Assembly: GCA_016647705.1 (NCBI GenBank)
Contig: CM028334.1
Location: 9,891,546-9,955,545 of the forward strand
Origin: Eucommia ulmoides
Taxonomy: Eukaryota; Streptophyta; Magnoliopsida; Garryales; Eucommiaceae
Length of the DNA stretch: 64,000 nucleotides
Direction of reading: 5' to 3'
Position 1 is the first letter of the stretch; each line of letters begins with the position of its first letter. Positions 10,793 through 21,059 of the stretch are shown one piece after another. Position numbers and translations under genes: made by a program. The notes under the pieces are model-generated. The model saw only the letters and a list, made by a program, of their open reading frames with translations. It did not search any database and was not told the DNA's origin.

Positions 10793-11664
10793 GTGGCTTG
10801 TGCCGGTGCTAATCAACAACCCACCACCACTAACAACCGATTTCAGCCCTTTACCCCTCTTTCTTCTTCTACCCCCACTCAATCTCAACTAGATTTCTTA
10901 TCTACAGATAATAACCACAATCCATTCTTTCTACATAGCGGTGGTCTTCCTGGTTTAACACTTGTTTCTCAAGTTCTTAACGGTTCTAATTACAATACCT
11001 TGAATCGAGCGATGCACATGGTTCTAAATGCCAAGAACAAACTTGGTTTTATTGACGACACTCTTCAACAGCCTTATTCGGACGATCCCTCTTCCAATGC
11101 TTGGTCTAGATGTAATAGCATGGTTATTCTTGAATCCTCAATTCCGTTGACAAATAAATTGGCCATAGCCTTCTTTACATGGCTACTGCCGAAGATGTTT
11201 AGATTGACCTCCATGCTTGATTTCGCCAAACCAATAGTCCCCGTATTTTTCAGCTCAGGCAACAATTAGCTGCACTTTCTCAAGGTTCTCTTGATGTTAA
11301 ACTTTATTTTACGAAATTAAAAACTCTTTGGGATGAACTAAAGGATTACCAGCCCATACCTGTTTGTACTTGTGGAAGGATGGAATTATGGACCGATTTT
11401 CAACAGCAAAAACACATCATGTAATTTCTTATGGGACTAAACGAATCTTTCGTTGTTGTGTGTGCTCAGATATTGATAAACGATCCTCTTCCTATTGTGA
11501 GGAAAGCTTTCAATCTCGTTATACAGGAGGAATGACAAAGGTCTATTGGATCCATTGTTCTGACCACTGAATCCATGGCTTTCCAAACCTCCACCCCTCC
11601 AATCGCCGTCGTTGTAGCTTCGAACCATCGCCGAATTCGCTTCATCTGTTCTCACTGTGGTTGG
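10793..11664 (+). pseudogene. Copia gag, 5' part, broken
   Basis: The frame from 10793 to about 11160 encodes a typical copia gag N-terminus, with a LTLVSQVLNGSNYN block and an AKNKLGFIDD segment. The frame begins at GTG rather than ATG, so the original start may be mutated or lie elsewhere. A frameshift near 11160-11200 moves the reading to other frames, where the FQLRQQLAALSQG-type and LWDELKDYQP-type gag segments can still be read, with further stops. It ends at 11664 with the first two cysteines of the zinc knuckle (C-x2-C), where the nested element inserted. Confidence 0.85.
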
Positions 11665-12979
11665 TGTCACAGGGTTGAATTTTTACCACCCAAAAACCCA
11701 ACCATGTGGTGGCCTAGTTGCACCGACAACTAGCAGCCCCATGAATGTCCTGCGACGTAGCGGAATTATACCGACATGGTTGTAACGCACGCACGTCCCT
11801 GCAACGTAACACAACGGAAATACACCGAAACACTACCGAAACGCACCTACGCAACGGCACACACACGTTTACGGAAAAACCCAATCTTGTATTACATAAC
11901 TCGGGTTACAAGGAACCAATTATAACACTTAGTCTGCAAATCCGTAGGCATTCACTCCCTCCTCAAAAACAGACCATACGTTACAATTTATAGACAAAAA
12001 TGGCAGTTGACAGCCCCAACTGCATAGGCAGACAGATGACACCTGTCCCAACATGTGTCAGCACCCTGGGAGTCGATTTTCCTGTCTGAAAACCAACCAA
12101 AAACCACAAAAAACTGCCCAAAATTATCCAGAACCGTCTGGTAACCAACAGTCCATCAGCTTACCACAAGCTCAGTATCCTTCCAGTGTTTTTGCACCGT
12201 CCCAGCATCTGCCCGTTGCCGTCTCGTCCTAAAATTAGCCAACGTCCTCTAACGTCTTGCCACGCCGCTTGCATGGCCGGAACACGTCGTTGGACCCAAC
12301 GACCGCCAACGTTCCGTGTGCTATTTCCGCACCAGAATGCACCGCCGCCCAACGTGCGTCATGCCTCTACATGACTCAGCCCAAAACGTAGCGTCGCGCC
12401 TACGTTCTGTTTTGTTGCATCGTTCTGCTCAACAACGTCCCAACGCCGTATGCATTTTTTGCACCAAAATGCATTGTCGTTCCCAACAGTTCGTCATGCC
12501 GCACACATGACACTGTTTACTACGTATCGTTGTGTATCCGTTGCACCATTTTGCCTCGGTACCGCACCGAGGTCTTCCTTTGGTCCCGTGACTCCCCACG
12601 AAAACTCCATTATTAGCAACCTCTGCTAACGCCGCCAACGTGTATCCACGTTGCCCAACAACGCACCCTTTTGCCAACGCCTGCCCAATAGCTTGGTCCA
12701 ACGCCTTCCCGCTCCTCCAACGCATGTTGCCGCGTCCAAAGCACCGTTTACAACGTAGTGTTGCACCTACGTTGCACCATTTTGCCTCAGTCCAGTACCG
12801 AGGTCTTCCACACTGCTCAACACCCGCTGGTGTTGTGCCACAACACTGCTACCCACCATCAGGCACCAAGCTGGTGCCCTCTTTGCCAACGACCCCATCT
12901 GTGCCACATGCACCATGTCCGGTAGAGAATCGCACCAAGTCGGTGCTGTTTGGTCCTCCAGCATTGTTAGGGTCTAACA
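11665..12979 (-). repeat. 3' LTR of the nested element (1315 bp)
   Basis: Direct repeat of 14546-15845 with small indels, including about 20 bp present here near 12300 and absent or altered in the partner. The many ORFs in it on both strands are by-products of its GC-rich CAACG/CGTTG composition. Confidence 0.92.
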
Positions 12980-12992
12980 AACCACCCCCACT
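12980..12992 (-). other. Polypurine tract of the nested element
   Basis: On the minus strand this reads AGTGGGGGTGGTT, directly upstream of the 3' LTR in the element's own orientation. Confidence 0.75.
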
Positions 12993-13079
12993 AAAAAAAC
13001 TCGACATCCTCGTCAGATCGTGCCCAACATAATCCACTGGTTTTGGCATACACCCATGCTACCCGTTCTGCCACAGTCT

Positions 13080-13665
13080 TTTCATTCTGTCAGCAGTATT
13101 TTCACCATTCGTTGCAATTCGTTGCAACATTTTTGTTAATTCTGTCCGCCACAGTCTCCTCATTCTGCCCGCAGACTCTCACCGGTCCGTTGTAACTCGT
13201 TTACAACGTGTTTGTCAAATTGCGTCTGTTGTAACCTACACATCTATCGACAGACTTGCACCGTTCTGTTGCAACTTGTTTGCAACAAGTTCATCAATTC
13301 CGTCTGCCACAGTCTTTTCAACCTGATCGCAACCATTCTATTAAAAACGTTTGTCACAGTCTCCTCAATCTGCCCACAGACTTGCACCGTTCTGTTGCAA
13401 CCCTATTGCAACATGTTCATCAATTGCGTCAGCCACAGTCTTCACAATCTACCCGCCGACTTGAGCCATGTCCGTTGCATCTCACTGCAACGTTTTCATC
13501 AATTGCGTCAGTCACAGTCTTCACAATCTGCCAGCCGACTTAACCCCTGTCCGTTGCACCTCACAGCAACGTTTTCATCAATTGTGTCAGCCACAGTCTT
13601 CACAATCTGCCCGCCGACTTGACCCCTGTCCGTTGCACCTTACTGCAACGTTTTTGCCACAAAAA
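13080..13665. repeat. Internal tandem repeat, period about 79 bp
   Basis: Units carry GACTTG, CCGTTGCA, TTCATCAATT, CCACAGTCTTC and AATCTGCCCGCC words. The best copies begin near 13380, 13460, 13538 and 13617; more diverged copies lie upstream. Non-coding. Confidence 0.75.
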
Positions 13666-14038
13666 CCCGTCCGTGATCGGACTGACCACTAGCCCAGTTG
13701 CTACCGTAGCAACCGAATTTGGCATACACTTATGTCGATGATACTGCCACAACCTCCTCATTCTACCAGCAGTATTTTTTCATAAGTCCGTTGCAATCCA
13801 TTGCAACGTGTTGGTCACAGAGCACCGTCCATGACCAGAATGTCCACCAGTCTGCTACTACAGCAAACCCCGTATGGAAATCTCAACGATAACCAGCCAT
13901 CGCCGATTATTTTTCAGCACGAGCATAGGATGTTTTCGAGAATCCAAATGCCCCAAATCAGGAAACACCGCGTACCTGATTTCAGACCGCACCCAGTCAG
14001 AATTGTTGTCCACTGACAATGTAGTTTAAACGTGTACC

Positions 14039-14510
14039 CAACGACTTGGTCCAATGCTTTCGACGTTCCTCCAACGTTGTAAGGTGTCCGCTTGCAAATT
14101 GGCATCACGCAGCCAATTTCATACCGCTCCTGGTCTGTCCGTTGTGCTCCAGCAACGCAGAGTCAACGTTCGTCCAACGACTTGGTCCAATGCTCCAACG
14201 TTCCTCCAACGAAGTTAGTCACCTGTTTGCAAATCAGCATCGCATAGCCGATTTCAGACCGCTCCTGGTCTGCTCATTGTGCTCCAGCAACGCAGTGTCA
14301 ACGTTCGTCCAACGACTTGGTCCAACGCTCCAACGTTCCTCCAACGAAGTCAGACGCCCGTTTGCAAATCAGCATCACATAGCCAATTTTAAACCGCTCC
14401 TGGTCTGCTTGTTGCTGTTCATCAATAGTGAAAATGTCGATGAACGCCCAACAGCTTGGTCCAATGCCTTCGCCCGTTCTTCCTACATTGTTGGTCGTTC
14501 GTACACCGAC
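14039..14510. repeat. Internal tandem repeat, period about 136 bp
   Basis: Copies start CAACGACTTGGTCCAA near 14039, 14175 and 14310, with a partial copy near 14449. Each holds GTTCCTCCAACG, TTGCAAAT and CCGCTCCTGGTCTG words. It is adjacent to the PBS, i.e. the 5' leader of the minus-strand element. Confidence 0.8.
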
Positions 14511-14531
14511 GTAGAGGCCACTCGTAGCCCT

Positions 14532-14543
14532 GCTCTGATACCA
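14532..14543 (-). other. Primer binding site of the nested element
   Basis: GCTCTGATACCA on the plus strand is the exact reverse complement of TGGTATCAGAGC, the standard initiator tRNA-Met PBS, two bases from the LTR. It fixes the element's orientation as minus. Confidence 0.92.
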
Positions 14544-14545
14544 AC

Positions 14546-15845
14546 TGTCACAGGGTCGAATTTTTACCGCCCAAAAACCCAACCCTGTGGTGGCCTAGTT
14601 GCACCGACAACTAGCAGCCCCATGAATGTCCTGCGACACAGCGGAATTATACCGACATGGTTGTAACGCACGCACGTCCCTGCAACGTAACACAACGAAA
14701 ATACACCGAAACACTACCGAAACGCACCCACGCAACGGCACATACACGTTTACGGGAAAACCCAACCTTGTATTACATAACTCGGGTTACAAGGAACCAA
14801 TTATAACATTTAGTCTGCAAATCTGCAGGCATTTACTCCCTCCTCAAAAACAGACCATACGTTACAATTTATAGACAAAAACGGCAGTTGACAGCCCCAA
14901 CTACATAGGCAGACAGATGACACCTGTCCCGACATGTGTCAGCACCCTGGGAGTCAGTTTTCCTGTCTGAAAACCAACCAAAAACCATCAAAAACTGCCC
15001 AGAATTATCCAGAACCGTCTGGTAACCAATAGTCCACCAGCTTCACACAAGCTCAGTATCCTTCCAGCGTTTTTGCACCGTCCCAGCATCTGCCCGTTGC
15101 CGTCTCGTCCTAAAATTAGCCAACGTCCTCTAATGTCTTCCCACGCCGCTTGCATGGCCAGAACGTGTCGTTGCACCCAACGTTTCGTGTGCTATTTCCG
15201 CACCAGAATGCATCGCCGCCCAACGGTGTGTCATGCCTCTACATGACTCAGCCCAAAACGTAGCGTTGCACCTACGTTATGTTTTATTGCATCGTTCTGC
15301 CCAACGACGTCCCAATGCCGTATGCATTTTTCGCACCAAAATACATTGTTGTTCCCAACAGTCCGTCATGCAGCACACATGACACTGTTTACCATGTATC
15401 GTTGTGCCTCCGTTGCACCATTTTGCCTCTGTACTGCATCGAGGTCTTCCTTTGGTCCCGTGACTCTCCACGAAAACCCCATTATAAGCAACCTTTGCTA
15501 ATGCCGCCAACGTGTGTCCACGTTGCCCAACAGCGCACCCTTTTGCCAATGCCTGCCCAACAGCTTGGTCCAACGCCTCCCCGCTCCTCCAACGCATGTT
15601 GCCGCATCCAAAGCACCGTTTACAACGTAGTGTTGCACCTACGTTGCACCATTTGTCTCGGTCCCGCATCGAGATCTTCCACACTGCTCAACCTGGTGTT
15701 GTGCCACAACATTGCTGCCCACCGACAGGCACCAAGCTGGTGCCTTTTTTGCCAACGACCTCATTCGTGCCGCATGCACCATGTCCGGTAGTAAATCGCA
15801 CCAAGTCAGTGCTGTTTGGTTCTCCAGCATTGTTAGGGTTTAACA
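14546..15845 (-). repeat. 5' LTR of the nested element (1300 bp)
   Basis: Direct repeat of 11665-12979; begins TGTCACAGGG and ends GGGTTTAACA, immediately followed by the target duplication GTTGG. Confidence 0.92.
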
Positions 15846-15850
15846 GTTGG

Positions 15851-16661
15851 CTAGGGCATACACAATCGGTATGCTACAAGTTATAGGGATACCTACCTAG
15901 GTATCAGCCCACAACCCGACGCAAGACCCGAAATAACACTGACCATTCTCCTGATTTTTTTTCAGCCCACAAAATCAGACCAGCGGCCTTCTATTTCGGC
16001 CCAATTGTCTAATCCCCATCTACCTTATTTTAATTCCAGCCCAGTTGATAAACCTCAAGCCCATTTTATTTCGGCCCAACAGATGTGTGGTAACCATCAG
16101 CCTCCAGCCCACACTGTTTCGGCCCAACCCCTGAGCTTCTTTCCATCCAAATCAGACCCTGCAATTTTTTCAGCACCATTAAATGTCAACACCGTTGGAG
16201 CTTCATCAGCTACTATTTCCCCTAATCAATGCCAACAATTGATTTTATTTCTCAGCACTCAACTCAATCAAGGGTTACTTGACACTCCGACCGAAACTTC
16301 TTTGCCCAACTCCACACCCTTGACCTCAAGCTTTGCTGGTATTCTTTCTCCTTCTATTTTTTCTATTAGTTCTAATACACATTCTGGTCACTGGGTTCTT
16401 GACACAGGTGCAACCCACCATATTTGTTGTGATATATCTTTATTTTGTACCTCGCTTACCTCCCACAACACTCACCTCCACCTTCTTAACAGTCATCGTG
16501 TTAAAATCCATGGTATAGGATCTGTGCAATTGTCTGAGCATTTTATACTTTCCAATGTCTTATTTGTGCCTGATTTTAAATTCAATATTTTGAGTGTAAG
16601 TGCCCTCACTCAATCTCTGTATTGTTCAGTAAATTTTTCTTCTGATTCTTGTACTATATAG
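15851..16661 (+). pseudogene. Copia gag C-terminus and aspartic protease
   Basis: The sequence restarts in the same frame as the left fragment and supplies the H-x4-C half of the CCHC zinc knuckle right after the target duplication. A Pro/Ser/Gln-rich linker follows, then the retroviral-type aspartic protease with catalytic motif WVLDTGATHH (near 16390-16420) and a LLNSHRVKIHGIGSV-like strand. The long open part is 16005-16661; it stops at TAG after DSCTI. Function in the intact element: polyprotein cleavage. Confidence 0.88.
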
Positions 16662-16679
16662 GACCTTATTCAGGGTTAG

Positions 16680-17949
16680 ACAATTGGGAAGGGTAGGCGT
16701 GTAGGAGATCTTTACTTCTTAGAGTTAGGAACTTTTGATTATAATACTCCAAGTTTACCTAGTTGTTCTAGTTTGCAAATTGAATCTGTAATGTCAAAAC
16801 ATGCTATTTGGCACTATAGATTAGGCCATCCATCACTTGTAAAACTTCAAGTATCACATAATCAATTGCGAATTCCTAGTTTTTTTATTTTTTTTATTTT
16901 TTATTTTTCTCCTCATTGTTCCATATGTCCATTGGCCAAGCAAAGTCGTTTACCATTTATTTCCCACAACCATCTATCGCCTAATGCTTTCAATTTAATA
17001 CATATTGATATATGGGTAGTTTTTCATGTTCCAACCATCTAAGGACATCGTTATTTTCTCACCATTGTTGATGATTGCACTAGGGCCACTTGGGTATACT
17101 TATTGCATGCCAAATCTGAGGTCAAAACCATTTTTTCCATCTTTTTAAAAATTGATTTTGATCAAGTATAATATCCCAATCAAATCTATTCGCTCTGACA
17201 ATGCACACGAACTTGTTTTCACAGATTTCTTTCAATCCAAGGGCATAATCCACTATTTTTCCTGTGTTGAAAATCCTGAACAAAATTCTCTTGTTTAACG
17301 TGAACATTAACACATTTTCAATGTTGCTCGTGCCTTATTGTTTTAGTCACAAGTTCCTATTTGTTATTGGGGGAATTATGTTCTCACGACTGTTTACTTA
17401 ATCAACCATACACCCTCGCCTTTGCTCTCTAACAAAACTCTTTTTGAGTTATTGAATCATTCGTATTTTTCCTATAGTCATCTCCGAAGTTTTGGATGCC
17501 TCTGTTAGGGTTCCACACTCACTCAACATCGTTCCAAGTTCTCACCCTGTGCTCAAGCTTGTGTTTTTCTTGGATATCCTTTTGGTTACAAGGGTTATAA
17601 GTTGCATGACTTAGCTTCTAACACAATATGTATATCTCGCAATGTTGTGTTTCATGAGCTTATCTTTCCTTTTGCCAAATCCAAATCCATTCCACCTTCC
17701 TTAGATATTTTCCATGACAGAGTTCTCCCTCGCAATTTTCCTCCTACTCACTCTCCTGATTATACTCCTCGACGCATGCGTGTGACTACTTATTTACGTT
17801 CTTCTTATTCTTTCCCAAAATCTTCACGACCTCACAGAACAACCAAACCGCCCTTCTATCTTTATGACTATAATTGTTCTTCGACCACTCATTCCCATAT
17901 TCCATTACCTTATTCCACTGTCCATCCGTTATCTTCTGTTATTTCTTAA
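16680..17949 (+). pseudogene. Copia integrase, broken
   Basis: The GAG_pre-integrase zinc finger is visible as IWHYRLGHPS and CSICPLAKQSRLPF (16790-16960). The catalytic core follows in changing frames: VDDCTRATWVYLLH (first Asp, near 17065-17110), SDNAHE (second Asp, near 17195), and the PEQNSLV region where the catalytic Glu would follow, with a stop codon just before it. A conserved FGCL...LGYPFGYKGYKL tail and an open frame to 17949 complete the domain. Several stops and at least two frameshifts make it inactive. Confidence 0.88.
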
Positions 17950-17989
17950 TACAAGTTTTTCCCCAATTTTCATGCCTACATCTTATCCA

Positions 17990-18968
17990 TATCTACTCCT
18001 ACTGAACCCCAAACTTTTTCCCAGGCAATTAAGTTTCCGAAATGGCGAGTGGCTATGGATGTTAAGTTGGCTGCTTTGGATCGAAATGACACTTGGTCGA
18101 TTGTCTCTTTTCCACCCAGAAAACATCTTGTTGGATGTAAATGGGTGTATAAGCTCATGTAAATGGGTGTATAAGCTCAAGTTTCACACCGATGGTAGCA
18201 TTGAATGCCACAAAGCTCATCTCGTGGCAAAAGGGTATCGATTTTTTGGATACTTTTTCTCCTATTGCAAAACTTGTTACTATTAAAGTTTTGCTTTCTT
18301 TGGCTACTGTTTTTGGATGATCTTTGACTTAGTTGGATATTAATAACGTTTTTCTACATGGTGAGCTTACTGAAGAAGTCTATATGACCATCCCACCTGG
18401 ATATATTTGTCAAGAGGGGGAGACTTTGCCATCTAATGTTGTTTGCAGATTGCATAAATCCTTATATGGCCTTAAACAAGCTTTTCGACAATGGTTTTCC
18501 AAATTTTCTGGTGTGTTACTAAAGGAAGGGTTCTCACAATCAGCTAGCGATCATTAATTGTTTATAAAAAACACTGGCAACGTTTTCTTGGCACTCTTGG
18601 TTTATGTCGATGATATAATTGTTGCTAGCAATGATCAAAAGACAGTCGTAGATTTGAAAGCATTTCTTTGTAATCGGTTTAAACTCAAAGATTTGGGGGT
18701 TCTTAAGTATTTCTTAGGCCTTGAAGTGGCTAGATCACAATCTGAGATCTCTGTTTGTCAACGGAAATATGCTTTGGAACTGCTTTCCGAAATTGGTTAT
18801 TTAGGTTCTAAATCTGCCCCTATACTAATGGAAGCAAATTTGAAGTTGTCTCAAGATGATGGAGAGTTGCTTAAAGATCCCACTAGCTATAGACATTTAA
18901 TTGGGAAACTTTTGTATTTAACCATTACTTATCCTGATATTTGCTATGCCGTCAATTGCCTTAGCTAG
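17990..18968 (+). pseudogene. Copia reverse transcriptase, broken
   Basis: The RT begins with a KWRVAMDVKLAAL-like segment and a GCKWVYKL block. A 22-bp tandem duplication (18136-18157 and 18158-18179) falls within that block and shifts the frame. Then come [17 protein letters not shown] (near 18335), [13 protein letters not shown] (near 18460), a stop at 18555-18557, and the catalytic YVDD motif (LLVYVDDIIVASN near 18595-18640). The last piece runs to a stop at 18966-18968. Gene order RT after integrase is diagnostic for copia. Confidence 0.92.
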
Positions 18969-19556
18969 TTTATACAATCACCACAAGAACCTCATTTCAA
19001 GGCTGTTGTTCGTATTCTTTAATATATAAAGGGTACTCCAGGGTAAGGCATTTTTTTTCTCAAGTAGCCCTACCATTCAGCTTAAAGCTTTTGCTGATTC
19101 AGATTGGGCTACATGCCCAGACTCACGACACTCAATCAGTGGATTTTGTGTTTTTCTTGGAACTTCTCTTGTGTCTTGAAAGTCAAAGAAACAACACACC
19201 GTCTCTCGTTCTTCCGCCGAAGCCGAATATTGTTCCATGACCAATACTACTTGTGAAATTGTGTGGTTGCTTGCTTTGCTCAAAGACTTAAGGGTCACTC
19301 ACCATGGACCAGCTCTATTGTTTTGTGATAACCAAGCTGCTCTTTATATTGCAGCAAATTCAGTTTATTATGAGCGAACCAAACACATAGAGATAGATTG
19401 TCATCTTATCTGTGAGAAGATTCAAGCTGGTTTGCTGAAAACCTTACATGTTACTACTTAAAACCAACTTGCTGACATATTCACAAAGGCTCTTCATCCG
19501 CATCAGTTCCGATTTCTTCTCGGCAAGATGAGAGTTCATAATATCTACTCTCCATC
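18969..19556 (+). pseudogene. Copia RNase H, broken
   Basis: The frames carry [21 protein letters not shown], a Trp-to-stop change before [17 protein letters not shown], then [15 protein letters not shown] and [12 protein letters not shown], ending with a QLADIFTKAL-type tail just before the PPT. These are the standard copia RNase H landmarks with the acidic residues still visible. Frameshifts and stops disable it. Confidence 0.9.
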
Positions 19557-19567
19557 TTGAGGGGGAG
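19557..19567 (+). other. Polypurine tract of the copia element
   Basis: TTGAGGGGGAG, the usual copia PPT, lies directly before the 3' LTR. Confidence 0.9.
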
Positions 19568-19769
19568 TACTAGAATTTGAGAGAGCATTTTCCATAGAAG
19601 CTTCTATTTCTTCTAGATGAAGAGTTTGTTAGTTTGTTAACTTGTTACAACTTGTTGAAGTTTGTTACTTTAGTTTTTCATATGCCTATAAATAGATGGT
19701 TCTTTGTTATTGAAAATCAATGAGAATTCAATTTCCTTTCAACTTTTCTCCATTTTTTATCTTCTAATA
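19568..19769 (+). repeat. 3' LTR of the copia element
   Basis: Begins TACTAG and ends CTAATA, followed by the duplicated TAATT. It is a diverged direct repeat of 10505-10702 and keeps the TATA box (TATAAATA, 19687-19694). Confidence 0.88.
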
Positions 19770-19774
19770 TAATT

Positions 19775-21059
19775 GGTCAATAATTCCAGTTAGACAATCC
19801 AATTTATAATTTCTCCTATTTTAATTTTAATTTGAGTATAAATCCTTTAATTATATTTTACCTTGTATTTTAATCTCATGATCAATGATAACTTATATCT
19901 TTTAGTCAAAACCTTTTGATTAAGGTTTGCATTGCCGCCTACTGGCGCCACCCTTCGACGCCGCCTGCTTCTGTCCTATTGTTGGACGTCAGTCTTTCGA
20001 TTGCTAAAGTCTGATCACCAACAGTAGATTTTTTTTAGTTACATGCAAATATTTTTAGCATAGTTTTTAGTTACATGTAACTATTTTTTAAGTGTATTTT
20101 TTAGTTCCATTTTACTATCTTTTTAAGTTACACTTTTAGTGTATTTTTTCGTTATATTCATGTTATTTTTCGGCTACCGACAACTGAAAAATTAATTGAA
20201 TGTAATTAAAAATATAATAAAAAAAAAGTTACTAAAAAATTAGTAATCTAACTAAAATAAAATTCCAAAAATCGAAGGTTCAACGGTCAATGGCGATTGG
20301 AATCTGACAACTGGAATCAGGTAGTCGGCGGTGAAAGGGCGACAGTTGACAACGCAACTCTAATTGGAACATTAATTTGCATGAACTCTAATAGATGTGG
20401 GAAAACTAAACTACTTATTTGATTTGGGTGTTTTTATTAATTTGTTGCGTTTTTTAGGATTTTAAATCCCTTATTAGTAACTACCATGGAAAGGAATTGT
20501 GGAGGTGAGGAAGACAAGGAAGACGATGACAGTATGATACCTTAGGTGTTGAGGAGAGAGTGATGTTAATGGCCCAAAATAAATAGATTGAGTAAACTTT
20601 CCATTGCAGTTGTCTGTAATTTACACAAGGGGCAGTAATCTCCGTACCATTCATTTATCCAATTGTCAAGTAATATTTCTCAAGACTTTTTGCAAATGGT
20701 TTTTCTACCATCTCTCTTTGTTTGGTTAATGGCCTATAGTAACTCATTATACAGGGTTAAACAATAAAATCTTTATTTTTATTTGTTTTTAATATGTTAA
20801 GTGAAAAAAATTATATATTTTATAATTTATTATAAATATTAAAAGAAATAAAGCCTAAATTTCTGATGTTCTTTGGACAAAATAAAACAAGACAAGAATA
20901 ATAGCATCCTTTCTCAATTAATATGGGGTAGATATAAGGTGAGTGTGTTGAGTTTTGTCAAAATTTTATTAAGTTCTATGTTTTTTTCAATTTGAAAATT
21001 ACAAGTGTGGTTAATAATTTTAAACGAAAAACAAGTTATGTTCAATATATAGTCTTTTA
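19775..21059. other. Intergenic DNA, no gene seen
   Basis: AT-rich. Between about 20030 and 20170 a TTTTTAGTTACATG-like word is repeated in diverged form. A small GC-rich patch at 19935-20010 has no ORF of note. No transposon ends recognised. Confidence 0.5.

Larger units (their letters stand above)
11665..15845 (-). mobile_element. Nested non-coding LTR element, minus strand, TSD GTTGG
   Basis: Two direct repeats of about 1.3 kb (11665-12979 and 14546-15845) start TGTCACAGGG and end TTAGGGTYTAACA, giving TG...CA ends. GTTGG flanks them (11660-11664 and 15846-15850). The initiator-Met PBS is next to the right LTR in inverted orientation and a G-rich PPT complement (AACCACCCCCACT) is next to the left LTR, so the element reads leftward. 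The 1.57-kb interior has no gag or pol, only two families of tandem repeats. It is a non-autonomous, LARD-like element. It is richer in GC and CpG than its host. The LTRs remain similar, so insertion was fairly recent. Confidence 0.92.
10505..19769 (+). mobile_element. Ty1/copia element, decayed, with a nested insertion; TSD TAATT
   Basis: Two LTRs of about 200 bp (10505-10702 and 19568-19769) flank gag and pol remains in the order gag, protease, integrase, RT, RNase H, which defines Ty1/copia. TAATT is duplicated at 10500-10504 and 19770-19774. A PBS starting TGGTATCAGA follows the 5' LTR at 10703 and a PPT (TTGAGGGGGAG) precedes the 3' LTR. Without the 4.2-kb nested element the original was about 5.1 kb, normal for copia. 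Stops and frameshifts occur throughout. The LTRs have clearly diverged from each other, so this is an old copy. Confidence 0.93.

Noticed and set aside
13080..13665. CRISPR-like repeat-spacer pattern
   Set aside because: The units are contiguous diverged tandem repeats in a plant retroelement, with no unique spacers of constant length.
11745..15886. Many ORFs of 60-218 codons in both strands
   Set aside because: Those before 15846 lie in LTRs or tandem-repeat interior of the nested element; they follow the repeat period, lack domains and appear in several frames at once.
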